Origin: Weissella sagaensis
GTDB taxonomy: Bacteria; Bacillota; Bacilli; Lactobacillales; Lactobacillaceae
Reading direction: 5' to 3'
Assembly: GCF_005405285.1 (NCBI RefSeq)
Contig: NZ_BJDT01000010.1
Span: 1 to 64,000 of the forward strand
Length of the DNA: 64,000 nucleotides
In this document: piece after piece, positions 19,168 to 28,374 of the stretch
Layout of the letters: each line of letters starts with the position of its first letter
Numbering within the stretch: the first letter of the stretch is position 1
Notes under the pieces: generated by a model
The model's database searches: none
Seen by the model: the letters and a program-made list of their open reading frames with translations, nothing else
What the model was told of the DNA's origin: nothing
Made by a program: the position numbers and the translations under genes

Positions 19168-19770
19168 ATGAGACAAGCTGATCGTAACGCACGTACAAAA
19201 CAAAACATCAAACAATCCTTTATAAAACTAATTGAAAATAAGGGATTTAGTAATATCACGGTATCTGACATCACACGTGATGCGGCTGTGAGCCGAGGTA
19301 CTTTCTATGTACACTATACGGATAAGTATGAGTTATTAACTAAAATTGAAGACGAATTGATTATGAATATCACGGCAGCATTAAAGAATAATCTAAAAGA
19401 ACCGTTAAGTAACAATTATAATGCCGATCGTTCCGGTGCAACGTATCGTGTTTTTAGCCAAGCTTTAGAATACGTTGACAGCGAACGCGCAACCATGCAT
19501 GCATTATTTTCAGCTAATGGCGATTCACAATTTTTTTCACAGGTCAAAACTGTCGTGGATAATCTTTTTACAACCCAATTATCAAAAAACAATGGCTATT
19601 TCGTTAATGATATTCCCATTGACTATACCAAGGAAATTGCGATTAACAGTATCTTAAACATCGTTCGTCATTGGCTTGATAAACGTAATCCCGAATCCCC
19701 TGATGAATTAGCCAACATTTTAATGCGTAGTCGTTTTATGTCACCCCATGATTTAATTGCTTTCAATTAA
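19168..19770 (+). CDS. TetR-family transcriptional regulator
   Basis: DNA-binding repressor of 200 aa. The N-terminal helix-turn-helix covers about residues 8-55 (ARTKQNIKQSFIKLIENKGF then ITVSDITRDAAVSRGTFYVHY), ending in the typical TFYxHYxDK. The C-terminal part fits the TetR_C subtype found next to YhgE genes. The start is the ATG of MRQADRNAR, behind GGAG; an in-frame TTG nine codons earlier overlaps operator O2 and lacks a site. It is divergent from the YhgE-like gene, which it probably controls. The ligand is unknown. Confidence 0.9.
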   Translation: MRQADRNARTKQNIKQSFIKLIENKGFSNITVSDITRDAAVSRGTFYVHYTDKYELLTKIEDELIMNITAALKNNLKEPLSNNYNADRSGATYRVFSQALEYVDSERATMHALFSANGDSQFFSQVKTVVDNLFTTQLSKNNGYFVNDIPIDYTKEIAINSILNIVRHWLDKRNPESPDELANILMRSRFMSPHDLIAFN

Positions 19771-19787
19771 AAAAGAGGGTAATAATA

Positions 19788-19820
19788 CAAAAACCGTCAT
19801 GTTGTTAGTTGACGGTCTTT
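19788..19820. terminator. Bidirectional terminator between tetR and the TatD-like gene
   Basis: ACCGTCA (793-799) and TGACGGT (810-816) form a stem with a 10-base loop between the two convergent genes. T-rich sequence follows on both strands. Confidence 0.7.
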
Positions 19821-19834
19821 CATATTGTTTTCAC

Positions 19835-20560
19835 TTAATTTATTATGCTAGTCGCTAATAGTTGCTGCCAATTCATTTGAATTTGTTCTTCTAATTTTTC
19901 TAAAGTTATCGAGCGTAATTGGGCAACTTTTTGATAAACACTTTTGAGAATAATTGCATATTCACTGATATCAACAGTACGGTTTAGTACCCAAGTAAAG
20001 CTTTCTAATCCGTCTGATTCGATAAATAATTGTGTTGGCGCAACTTTTTTTGCAAATTTTTGAACGACTGGATCCGTCAATACATCTGGTCCAATTGAAA
20101 AATAACTATTGGGTCGTCGCACATACTCATCTTGATATAATTTAGATGAATACCAATGCACTAAAATGGTTAATTGCGGGTATGCTTTCAAAATTGCCAA
20201 GATTTCTGCTTCACAACCTTTCGTATGCAAAATAACTGGCTTATGTTGTTGTTGTGCCGCTTGTAATTGTTGCATAAAAACTGGTCGTTGTATGGTTAAG
20301 GGAACATCTGTCCACTCTGTATCTAAACCAATTTCACCAATGATTGATGCTGTAGCTAGCAACTGTTGATCAACAACTTGGCGTTCTGATTCCCACGGAT
20401 GGACACCATAACTAACGAGCTGCTGCATACCTGCATATTGCTGATTAAATTGAAATTCATCTGTAGTCGTGGCATTTAAAATACTAGCAATATGATTAGC
20501 TTGCTGTGCACCAATAAATTTTGCATTGCCATCACTATGACTATGCATATCGATTAACAT
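19835..20560 (-). CDS. TatD-like metal-dependent hydrolase
   Basis: Divergent member (241 aa) of the TatD family of metal-dependent hydrolases; relatives have DNase activity. Visible metal-ligand motifs are DMHSHSD near the N-terminus, YGVHPWE, GEIGLDTEW, ILHTKGCE, LVHWYSS and FIESDGLESF. The true tatD lies at 60037-60849, so this is a paralogue of separate function. It has its own terminators on both sides and stands as a single-gene unit. Confidence 0.8.
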   Translation of the reverse strand: MLIDMHSHSDGNAKFIGAQQANHIASILNATTTDEFQFNQQYAGMQQLVSYGVHPWESERQVVDQQLLATASIIGEIGLDTEWTDVPLTIQRPVFMQQLQAAQQQHKPVILHTKGCEAEILAILKAYPQLTILVHWYSSKLYQDEYVRRPNSYFSIGPDVLTDPVVQKFAKKVAPTQLFIESDGLESFTWVLNRTVDISEYAIILKSVYQKVAQLRSITLEKLEEQIQMNWQQLLATSIIN

Positions 20561-20576
20561 TATCTAAACTCCTAAC

Positions 20577-20627
20577 AAAAAAGTGACTAACTAGGCAGAC
20601 TCATCCGCCTAGTTAGTCACTTTTTTT
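20577..20627 (-). terminator. Terminator of the CBS-domain gene
   Basis: A perfect 16-bp stem (AAGTGACTAACTAGGC and complement) with a 10-base loop, flanked by A and T runs on both sides, so it could work in both directions. The only gene ending into it is the CBS protein gene. Confidence 0.9.
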
Positions 20628-20633
20628 AATATC

Positions 20634-21278
20634 TTACACATACGATGATTGTGATAAATCTTCTAACGACTCAAGATGATAACCTTTTCTAGACAAAATC
20701 TTGATAATCTTTGATAGAGATCCTTCACTAACCGTACGCGGTAACGTAAATAAAAGACGCGTGGTACGCGGATTCTTATCAGGATCTAAAGTCATCGCTG
20801 ATGAAATGGTGGTATACCGAGAAATGATATGGGTTGCTTTTTCCAATGTTCCCCGCTCACCTTCTGATACCAAAGTTAAGCTATAACGGCCACCATCAGT
20901 TGTCCAAGAATCAGCTAATAATCGCATCATGCGTGAGTGCGTTAAGATACCAATAAAATGGTTGTCATTATCAAGAACCGAAATAAATGGTAAATCTTTT
21001 AGCGTAAAAAAGGCTTCATAAAAAGTTGATTCAACTCGAACAAACTTTGTCATATTGCGCATATAACTGGTCACTGGTGCATTCAAATCACCACCTTGAA
21101 TAAGGTGTTGATAAATATGTAATTTATAGATTGCACCACGGAACAATTGTCCACTTTCGTCTAAAATAGGAATAGCTCGAAAGTTGGAATTATCAAAGAC
21201 ATCCAATGCATCTTGGAGTGTTGCATTTTCACTGAGCGTTGTTAATAGGTCTCGAGACTTAACTAAAGTCGCTAACAT
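20634..21278 (-). CDS. CBS-pair and ACT-like domain protein (CbpA-like)
   Basis: Cytosolic protein of 214 aa with two CBS motifs (about 7-60 and 70-125; FRAIPILDESGQLFRG and LPFISVLDNDNHFIGILT) followed by an ACT-like domain (about 130-205). The architecture matches the CbpA group, some members of which bind cyclic di-AMP in Listeria. Ligand binding here is an inference from family. Its ribosome binding site is AGGAG and it is transcribed alone. Confidence 0.82.
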   Translation of the reverse strand: MLATLVKSRDLLTTLSENATLQDALDVFDNSNFRAIPILDESGQLFRGAIYKLHIYQHLIQGGDLNAPVTSYMRNMTKFVRVESTFYEAFFTLKDLPFISVLDNDNHFIGILTHSRMMRLLADSWTTDGGRYSLTLVSEGERGTLEKATHIISRYTTISSAMTLDPDKNPRTTRLLFTLPRTVSEGSLSKIIKILSRKGYHLESLEDLSQSSYV

Positions 21279-21547
21279 TTAGACAACTCCTATCCTTAGT
21301 TTCTAATTCAATTATAATACCACGAAACCTGTTATACTGCACTATTTTCTGGAACTCGTAATGTAAACTTTACTTTAAAATGAGAAAATTAGCACTTTTA
21401 TTAATGTTATTTATTATTTCGGTAGGGCTTTATACTCAATGACGTTTAATTGCAATTTCAGTACGTTGAATTTACATTAAAGTCTGCCTGAATAAATTAT
21501 GCTATATTTTTTAACAGATAATTTCTCAAAAAGCCTGGTTAAATTAT

Positions 21548-22960
21548 ATGACATCTTTAGTATATAACTATTTTTGGAACGTTTTATATCACATTTTTAA
21601 TTTGTTTGTACCCTTATTGACAATGCCCTATGTAGCCCGCACCTTAGGTCCTCACGAACTGGGTATTCATTCTTACACTGCAACAAACACACAATATTTT
21701 ATCTTAATTGCCACTATTGGTGTCACTTACGGTTGCCAACTGATTACTACAGCTTAAAAAAATAAATTATTACAGACTCAACTATTTTGGGAACTTTATT
21801 TTTTTCGAATAATTGTCTCTACGTTTATCTTTATAATTTTTATAGCCTTTTTATTTTTAACTCAGACAACATACTTTCCCTTCTATTTAACCCAATCTAT
21901 TCAAATCATTGCACTTGCCTTGGATATTTCTTGTTACTATCAAGGTATTGAAAACTTTAAATTAATCACGATACGCAATCTTATCATGCGCATTGCAACA
22001 ACCCTTAGTATTTTTATTCTTATAAAAAATCAATCAGATTTACTATTATATATCTGTATCTTATCTTGTTCTACTTTGATTAGTAATTTAACTTTTTATA
22101 TAAATTTACACAACGAAATTTCTAAACCAACAAAACACTGTTTATGCTTTAAAAAGCATATTAAACCAGCAACTCTTTTACTTCTACCCGAATTAGTTAT
22201 TACTTTATATGCCACCATTAATAAAACTTGCTTGGGGATATTTTCTAGTATGTCTGCTGTTGCCTACTTTGAAAATGCTGATCGACTAATAAAAATTTTA
22301 ATAACTTTCATTACTGCTTCCGGTATAGTGTTTATTCCGAGAATAAATAATTTATATGCTACAAAACAATTTGAACCCTTAAAAAAATTGATTTTAAATA
22401 GTTTTATCATTACTAACTTTTTATGTTTTCCATTAGTCGCTGGCATATTAGCTTTATCAAAAGATTTCTCATTGTGGTTTTTTTCCAATAAGTTTTATGG
22501 CATATCAACTTACATTGAATTAGAAGCAATTTTAATTATCTTAATTAGTTGGAGTAATATCATCGGTGTCCAATTTTTAATACCGACTAAAAAAATAAAA
22601 CCTTATTTTTATTCTGTAGTAATCGGTGCTTGCATTAATTTATTACTGAACTATCCATGTATTAAGTTATTTCAAGAAATTGGTGTTGTATATGCAACCA
22701 TCGCCGCTGAATTATCTGTCACCATGTTTCAGTTTTATATTATTAAAAAGCATTTTACTATAAAACAAATATTTTCGAGAAGTTTAAAATTCTTAATAGC
22801 TGCTATTGTCATGTATGGAATAGTTCTGTTCATTAATGACCAATTACCATTTAGTCCTGGTAATTTACTTTTAGAAATTTTAATTGGCGTTGTTGTCTAT
22901 GTATTATTAGTTGCAATTTTTTTCTACAAAAAAATTGCAACAATTATAAAATCAATTTAA
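21548..22960 (+). pseudogene. Oligosaccharide flippase (RfbX/Wzx type), interrupted by one stop codon
   Basis: The reading frame encodes a Wzx-type O-unit or repeat-unit flippase of about 470 residues (NYFWNVLYHIFNLFVPLLTMPYVARTLGP is the family's N-terminal signature). A single TAA at 21755-21757, codon 70, interrupts it after GCQLITTA. The same frame then continues without a break through QTQLFWELYFFRIIV and to residue 470. No frameshift or deletion is seen. No Shine-Dalgarno site precedes the ATG, and no glycosyltransferase or polysaccharide genes are nearby, so it is an orphan probably in early decay. The part from an internal ATG at 21920 could still be translated. Sequencing error at the stop is possible. 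Confidence 0.85.
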
Positions 22961-23074
22961 AAACCTTCTACACTTAGATTTAAAAGATTCTTTTGGTCTA
23001 ACGCATAATGGTACTAACGTATCTGAAAGACAAAAATAAAAAAGCTATTTTTTAATAACTTTCAATTACTCATA

Positions 23075-23108
23075 ACCTGTTTTCGATATCATCAAAAACA
23101 GGTCTTTT
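23075..23108 (+). terminator. Terminator after the flippase pseudogene
   Basis: ACCTGTTTT (75-83) pairs with AAAACAGGT (95-103), followed by CTTTTA. It is about 115 bp after the flippase stop codon. Confidence 0.65.
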
Positions 23109-23151
23109 ACTGGTAAGCGGTCAGCTATCCTATTCTAAATATCATATGCAA

Positions 23152-23189
23152 AATAATCGAGTAACAAAACTGCTACTCGATTATTTTTT
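23152..23189. terminator. Terminator-like hairpin after the deaminase gene
   Basis: AATAATCGAGTA pairs with TACTCGATTATT around a 10-base loop. T-rich sequence follows on the plus strand and a shorter T run on the minus strand, so it may terminate in either direction. Confidence 0.65.
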
Positions 23190-23255
23190 ATTATGATAAA
23201 TCATAGTCTATTTCGCACCACAAGTATCTTAACTACTATTAGTGAAAATTATTAT

Positions 23256-23678
23256 TTATTCACCATAACGTTCATTTCCCCACCAATTAGGCATTAAATC
23301 ATTTAAAGTAGTTGTTTCTTGCTTGCTATAATCAAGCATAATTTCAGTTGCTTGATTTTTTTGATCTAATTGTAATAAAAAGTCCTGGCAGGCACCACAT
23401 GGCATTCCCGATCCACCACCACTAGGAGCAGCATCTCTAAATGCAATTAGTCTTTTAATGTGTGTTTGTCCACTATTAACATACATGTTCAAAGCTGCTA
23501 CTCGTTCAGCACATAAGTTGCAAACTCCTGAACAACTTTCTACACAAAAGCCCGTGTAAATTTGTCCATTTTCTGCCTCTAATGCACATACAACATTGTG
23601 TGCATAAATAAATGGTGTAACATCTTTAGGATCATATTGCTTTTTTGCCTGTTCATATAATTCTTGCCAAATAGTCAT
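23256..23678 (-). CDS. Cytidine deaminase-like protein
   Basis: Zinc-dependent deaminase fold of 140 aa. The catalytic motif NLCAERVAALNM carries the Cys-Ala-Glu signature, and PCGACQDFLLQL supplies the two other cysteine ligands. The N-terminus lacks the usual Cdd features and the protein resembles the blasticidin-S/cytidine deaminase branch. A role in pyrimidine nucleoside salvage is likely but the substrate is not certain. It is divergent from the AEC transporter gene and is not linked to other nucleoside genes. Confidence 0.82.
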   Translation of the reverse strand: MTIWQELYEQAKKQYDPKDVTPFIYAHNVVCALEAENGQIYTGFCVESCSGVCNLCAERVAALNMYVNSGQTHIKRLIAFRDAAPSGGGSGMPCGACQDFLLQLDQKNQATEIMLDYSKQETTTLNDLMPNWWGNERYGE

Positions 23679-23868
23679 TATATTTCCCCAACATTTCTAA
23701 ATTATTTTTATAAGACATATGATACTGCTTACATATATTATTGCAAATTTATCGTATTCCCTATGAAATCACATCGCATTTAAGGTTGTATAAGTGTAGA
23801 ATTAATTTGATTGCTATTAATTGACACAGTTTGTTCATTAATTAATCAATTTATTTTAGGAGTTATTT

Positions 23869-24840
23869 ATGTTACCAACCTTTCTTATTTCATTAAATAG
23901 TGTTTTTATTATTATCACGGTTATTATTATCGGATTTATTATCGGTAAGTCCAAAATTGTTAGTCAACATTTCATTAATGATTTATCAACCATCGTTGTT
24001 AACGTTGCACTACCTGTTTCAGTCTTTATATCAGCACAAAAATACATCAATAGACAAAATTTTCATATCTTATTAATTGGTGTTATTTTGTCATTAATCG
24101 CCATTGGACTTTGCTTTTTAGTTGCTATCCCAACTGGTCGTTTACTACACCTTAATAAAGATCGCCATAGTATATTTTTAAATGGTTTTGTTAATGCCAA
24201 CACATTATTCGTTGGTTTACCATTAAACCTGGCATTATTTGGTAGCAAAAGTTTACCTTACTTTTTAGCTTATTTCGTTGCAAATACGATTACGACTTGG
24301 GCAGTTGGTGTTAAATTAATTTATAAAGATGGTCCCCAAAACACTAGCGCCGTACAATTACCATTATGGCGTCGAATAATTAATCTTTTAACACCACCTA
24401 TGTGGGGATTCGTTATCGGCATCATTTTCTTTTTCATTAACATTAAATTACCTGTTAACGGTTTTTTATATCAAGGACTTAATTATGTTGCAAATGTTGT
24501 AACACCACTTTCGCTTATTTTTATTGGTTTACAACTTGCTAAGACACAATTGTCACACCTTAAAATGGAAAAGGTCGATATTTTTGCACAATTGGGTAAA
24601 TTTGTCATTACACCACTTACCATGGCAATTGTGCTATGGATGAATCAGCTAGTTGGTTTGTTTACATTACCAGATCTGTTAGTTAAAACATTGATGATTC
24701 AATCGATAACACCAATGTTAACTGTTCTACCAATGTTGGCTGAACAAAATGATATGGATGTCGATTTTTCAACGCGTATTTTAACAGAAAGTATCTTTAT
24801 TTTCCCATTTGCTGTTGTCATTATTATGTTATTTATTTAG
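23869..24840 (+). CDS. AEC-family transporter (auxin efflux carrier type)
   Basis: Membrane protein of 323 aa with about ten hydrophobic helices in two halves of five. Characteristic features are an early LSTIVVNVALPVSVF-like helix with a conserved proline, GFVNANTLFVGLPLNLALFG and the LTPPMWGFVIG segment. Bacterial relatives include malate and malonate permeases. The substrate cannot be read from sequence. The start follows TTTTAGGAG. A strong terminator ends the unit. Confidence 0.88.
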   Translation: MLPTFLISLNSVFIIITVIIIGFIIGKSKIVSQHFINDLSTIVVNVALPVSVFISAQKYINRQNFHILLIGVILSLIAIGLCFLVAIPTGRLLHLNKDRHSIFLNGFVNANTLFVGLPLNLALFGSKSLPYFLAYFVANTITTWAVGVKLIYKDGPQNTSAVQLPLWRRIINLLTPPMWGFVIGIIFFFINIKLPVNGFLYQGLNYVANVVTPLSLIFIGLQLAKTQLSHLKMEKVDIFAQLGKFVITPLTMAIVLWMNQLVGLFTLPDLLVKTLMIQSITPMLTVLPMLAEQNDMDVDFSTRILTESIFIFPFAVVIIMLFI

Positions 24841-24861
24841 TTTTTACAACAAAAGATGTTT

Positions 24862-24903
24862 AAAGGGTGCGCAATCTATCATAGATTACGCACCCTTTTT
24901 TTA
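24862..24903. terminator. Bidirectional terminator between AEC and DUF421 genes
   Basis: AAAGGGTGCG..AATCTAT pairs with ATAGATT..CGCACCCTTT and T runs follow on both strands. It separates two convergent genes. Confidence 0.9.
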
Positions 24904-24910
24904 TTTCATA

Positions 24911-25540
24911 TTAATAAATTGCGATTTCCCACTTATCATGACGATAACGTGCCATATAAACATCTTTTACATTTTCTATGCCTTGTTTACCCAACTCTTC
25001 TTGGAGCCATTCTTCATCTTTGTTCATAACCGATAATACATCCATATCAATATTGCCGTCGATAATCACAGGGAAACGTACATCTTCATCATATTTTCCT
25101 AAAATCGTAATACTACCATTTTGCTCTAAAATAGCGCGTTTTACTGTGGTAATATCTAAAACACCAGCTGAACGTAATTTAAAATCAATTTCCTTAGCCG
25201 ATAAATTAGCCTGCAAACAATTTTTTACCAATAATTTACCATTATAGATGACCGCCATTGGCTCCCCATCGATAAATTTTCCAACAATATGGTTATGAAT
25301 TTTCAAATAACGCGTTGTTAACATCAACAAAGCCCAAATTGATAACACAACAACATATTGCGCAATTGAAATTGCTTGATTATATAAAATACCACCAATA
25401 ATACCACCTAAAACATAATTTTGTACTTGGTCTAATGGCGAAGTTGGTGCCAAACTACCTTTACCACTAAATTTAATTAACAATGTAATAAAAATGAACC
25501 CAATAATCAGTTTCAATAACACATCTGAATACGAAAACAT
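24911..25540 (-). CDS. DUF421 membrane protein (YetF-like)
   Basis: The 209-aa protein has three N-terminal helices (about 7-25, 38-57 and 59-80) with the motif FSGKGSLAPTSPLDQVQNYVLGGIIGGILYN, then a soluble DUF421 domain (about 85-205) with HNHIVGKFIDGEPMAVIYNGKLL. Family function is unknown; YetF relatives occur in spore and envelope contexts in Bacillus. It starts 3 bp after the DUF3290 gene, which is its common partner, so the two likely act together. Confidence 0.88.
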   Translation of the reverse strand: MFSYSDVLLKLIIGFIFITLLIKFSGKGSLAPTSPLDQVQNYVLGGIIGGILYNQAISIAQYVVVLSIWALLMLTTRYLKIHNHIVGKFIDGEPMAVIYNGKLLVKNCLQANLSAKEIDFKLRSAGVLDITTVKRAILEQNGSITILGKYDEDVRFPVIIDGNIDMDVLSVMNKDEEWLQEELGKQGIENVKDVYMARYRHDKWEIAIY

Positions 25541-25543
25541 AAT

Positions 25544-25993
25544 TTACTTATCCTCCACCTTAATTGTCTCTTTTGTTAAATTTATTTTTTCTAAAACATA
25601 TTCAGAATTATCACTATTAAAAATAACGCGATAATTACCTTTAGCACTATGAACCAAAATATCCCCATTACCTTCTTGTAAATTATTAACACTTAGTTTT
25701 TGTGGTTTTACAGCTAATTTCTTAGCAATATCCTCCACTAAGGAGACCTGCTGACCACTTTGCTTACTACTCGTTTGAAAATTAGTATAATCATTAAATT
25801 GAATTGCAAGCGCTAAGACAATTAGCGTACCTACGATTACCGCTAAATCCTTATATTTAATATCACCCTTATTCGAAAAATACCGCACTAATAGACCAAT
25901 AAACATAATTGCCAAAAAAACAATAATAGCTAAGCGTAAATAAGGAAACTGCGCCTGATTATCCAATAAATACTGATATGTATAAAACGTCAT
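25544..25993 (-). CDS. DUF3290 family protein
   Basis: The 149-aa protein has two N-terminal helices (about 19-39 and 48-65) and an extracytoplasmic or soluble C-terminal domain (about 70-145). It is recognised mainly by its partner: DUF3290 genes precede DUF421 genes in many Lactobacillales. No function is known. It is the first gene of a two-gene operon. The ribosome binding site is AAGGAGT. Confidence 0.8.
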   Translation of the reverse strand: MTFYTYQYLLDNQAQFPYLRLAIIVFLAIMFIGLLVRYFSNKGDIKYKDLAVIVGTLIVLALAIQFNDYTNFQTSSKQSGQQVSLVEDIAKKLAVKPQKLSVNNLQEGNGDILVHSAKGNYRVIFNSDNSEYVLEKINLTKETIKVEDK

Positions 25994-26174
25994 GATATTA
26001 ACTCCTTATTTTTAAAAGAAAAATTAAAATTATTAATATAAAGTATAGTAACACTATACATGATAATTACTTATGCTATAAAAACCATTATATGCTTGTT
26101 AAGTCAATTATTTTAGTCTATTTTATTTAAAAATTAACCAATAAATCCCTTTTTATATACCTATACACCATTTT

Positions 26175-26183
26175 TGTTATAAT
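26175..26183 (+). promoter_or_regulatory. Extended -10 promoter
   Basis: TGTTATAAT (26175 region to 26183) is a consensus -10 with the TGn extension. The -35 position has no good match. It would start transcription near 26190, at the inverted repeat below. Confidence 0.55.
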
Positions 26184-26189
26184 ACAATT

Positions 26190-26221
26190 AGAATATTACA
26201 TTCAAGTAAACATAATATTCT
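26190..26221. promoter_or_regulatory. Inverted repeat at the transcription start
   Basis: AGAATATTA and TAATATTCT are perfect 9-bp arms 14 bp apart, directly at the predicted transcription start of the next gene. This is a plausible repressor site or a 5'-UTR hairpin; no regulator is identified. Confidence 0.5.
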
Positions 26222-26263
26222 AATGAATGGGGGAGAGAATCAGTAACGGGAGGGATAGGGATT

Positions 26264-27184
26264 ATGAAAAAAACGCTTGTAATTGGAACAACAGCTGTTA
26301 TTGTTGTCGCAGTTGTCGGTGGTGGCTCATATATGGCACTACACACACCTAAACGACAATTCAATTCCGGCCTAACTAAAATGACGGATAATAAAAACAA
26401 CATAGCTGACTTTCGGGTAAAGGTCAGTGGTGATGACATGTCTGATAAACGCGTTAATGGTAAGATAAAGTTTGATGCAAAGCATAAAAATAATATGGAT
26501 TTAGTGATGAACTTGTCTGACAATAAGCAAGCACAAAAAATGCACATCAAAGCAAATAACGATAATGCTTATTTGTCAGCCAGCTTTGTGACAGGTTCTT
26601 TAGGACTATCTAGTTATAATAACGAGGTCTCTAAAATCACAAAATCAATTAATCAGTATTGGTTAAAAACTTCAGATACTACTTCATATGAAACAGCTAA
26701 GATTAAACCAAAAACAGTTAAATCCGATACTCGTGCACTAACTGCATGGTTCCAAGATTTAGACGGCAAGAAATTTGAAAAAGTTTCTGATGGTTATAAG
26801 GTTGATCTAAACAAAACTGATATGAAACGCTTAATGACCAAGATATCAAAAACAAAATCTGGTAAAGAAATTCCTAAATCAGAATGGCAAGCATACAAGT
26901 CATCCATTAACGACATTGATAATTTAAAATTTAGCATCACTACTAGTAAAAATGGTCACTTACTAAAGATGAACTTTTCTGGTAAAGAAGATGGTAAATT
27001 AGGTCGAATTACTTTCCAGACTAACACTAAACGTGATGACAAATTGCGCGTTAAAATGCCGGCAGCTAATAAAATTAAATCAGAAATAGAATTGACTACT
27101 ATCATTCAAGATAAAATTCGTGATTACAGTCGGCAACAATTTGACAATACAAGTTTTAGCACATCATCAAGTTTTGATATATAA
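26264..27184 (+). CDS. Membrane-anchored extracellular protein of unknown function
   Basis: I do not recognise this 306-aa protein. It has an N-terminal hydrophobic segment (about 4-26, LVIGTTAVIVVAVVGGGSYMAL) without a lipobox cysteine, so it is either anchored or secreted. The rest is lysine- and asparagine-rich and reads like a beta-rich domain (strands such as NGKIKFDAKHKNNMDLVMNL and KLGRITFQTNTK), reminiscent of LolA/LppX-like folds or the DUF6612 type of lipoproteins; this is only an impression. The tail is Ser-rich. The start follows GGGAGGGATAGGG. It is a single-gene unit. Confidence 0.7.
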   Translation: MKKTLVIGTTAVIVVAVVGGGSYMALHTPKRQFNSGLTKMTDNKNNIADFRVKVSGDDMSDKRVNGKIKFDAKHKNNMDLVMNLSDNKQAQKMHIKANNDNAYLSASFVTGSLGLSSYNNEVSKITKSINQYWLKTSDTTSYETAKIKPKTVKSDTRALTAWFQDLDGKKFEKVSDGYKVDLNKTDMKRLMTKISKTKSGKEIPKSEWQAYKSSINDIDNLKFSITTSKNGHLLKMNFSGKEDGKLGRITFQTNTKRDDKLRVKMPAANKIKSEIELTTIIQDKIRDYSRQQFDNTSFSTSSSFDI

Positions 27185-27193
27185 GTACTAATC

Positions 27194-27238
27194 AAAAAGA
27201 CAGGAAGTAACCAATTATTGATTATCGCCTGCCTTTTT
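27194..27238. terminator. Bidirectional terminator
   Basis: AAAAAGACAGG and CCTGCCTTTTT form an outer stem with one mismatch, with additional inner pairing. It separates the unknown surface protein gene from the convergent HAD phosphatase gene. Confidence 0.7.
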
Positions 27239-27258
27239 CATGTCTGTTTAAATCTTGT

Positions 27259-28080
27259 TTATTCCAAATTATCTTGGTGCAACAAAATTTGCTGAATGCC
27301 ATATGCAACACCATTTTCTCGATTAGTTTTTGTTACATAATCGCCTGCCTGACGAACATTAAGTGGTGCATTTCCCATCGCAATGGCTACACCAACTTCG
27401 TCAAACATCGACAAATCATTCTGACCATCACCAAACGCTGCTGTTTCAGATTTATTTAAACCTTCCTGTTCAACAATATAAGCAACACCGCGTGCTTTTT
27501 CAGCCACATGACTTGTTATTTCTAAATGTTCCTTATCTGACTGTTGCACATTAACCCCTGTCAAGTCTAAGGCTAAAATAGCCGCTTGAATATCATCCAA
27601 TAATTCGCCACTTAAATCGATCAACATAATTTTAAAAATACCATTTTGTACATCTTCAGAAAAAGTTGCCGTATTTAGTAGACGTGGCATCAACCCAGTA
27701 AATTCAATTTCACGGCTCACTTCTGGTGACATATCAGAAACAATCCATTCATCCTGTGTGTAGTAACTTAAACTCATGGCTGGATAATTGTCTAACAACC
27801 ACTCCATTAATTGCTTACTAACTTCTCGAGCAATCGTATTAGCACCTAACACATGCATTTTATTGGCATACCACTGATATATTAGACCACCATTAAAAGC
27901 AACTTGTGGTGCATTCAACTCTAATTGATCAATTGCTGCCGTCATTTCTTGTGGTGCTCGCGCTGAAACCAAAGTAACTGGTATATTCGCCGTCTTAATC
28001 GTATCAATTGTCTGTTGGGTGACATCTCCCTTAGCATCCAATAACGTGCCATCCATATCTAAAAATATTTGTTTAATCAT
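27259..28080 (-). CDS. HAD-superfamily hydrolase, Cof type
   Basis: Sugar-phosphate or nucleotide phosphatase-like enzyme of 273 aa. Motif I is FLDMDGTLLD, motif II is VTLVSARAP, the conserved Lys lies in VAEKARGVAYI and motif III is AAFGDGQNDLSMF. The large C2 cap between motifs II and III places it in the Cof-type subfamily. Substrate is unknown. The start follows AGGGGAA. The 294-bp stretch upstream, 28081-28374, holds only the ribokinase terminator and AT-rich sequence. Confidence 0.9.
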   Translation of the reverse strand: MIKQIFLDMDGTLLDAKGDVTQQTIDTIKTANIPVTLVSARAPQEMTAAIDQLELNAPQVAFNGGLIYQWYANKMHVLGANTIAREVSKQLMEWLLDNYPAMSLSYYTQDEWIVSDMSPEVSREIEFTGLMPRLLNTATFSEDVQNGIFKIMLIDLSGELLDDIQAAILALDLTGVNVQQSDKEHLEITSHVAEKARGVAYIVEQEGLNKSETAAFGDGQNDLSMFDEVGVAIAMGNAPLNVRQAGDYVTKTNRENGVAYGIQQILLHQDNLE

Positions 28081-28323
28081 TAAAAATTCCCCTCTAAATG
28101 ATTCATAATCGTTAACTCACCCTATTAAATCATACAATCACCTCAAATAAAAATTAACAACACTATATTGGCTATTAGTAATTTAAAATTCATAAACCTA
28201 ATGTATTCGGCTGAAATTTCCATAAATATTGGCTTATTTTACAATTATATCAGACCACATGTTCAACTTTTTTGTATGTTCCATTATTATGCGTTACGTT
28301 CTGAATTTTATTGAAGACATGAC

Positions 28324-28362
28324 ACAAAAAAACACGATTTTGTTAACAAAATCGTGTTTTCA
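28324..28362 (-). terminator. Terminator of the ribokinase-like gene
   Basis: AAAACACGATTTTGTT is followed directly by its reverse complement, a perfect 32-bp dyad flanked by T and A runs. Confidence 0.85.
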
Positions 28363-28374
28363 TATTTATTTATT

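Noticed and set aside
21380..21442. 20-codon ORF with a signal-peptide-like sequence (MRKLALLLMLFIISVGLYTQ)
   Set aside because: It has no ribosome binding site and stops after the hydrophobic stretch; it could be a gene remnant but cannot be supported.
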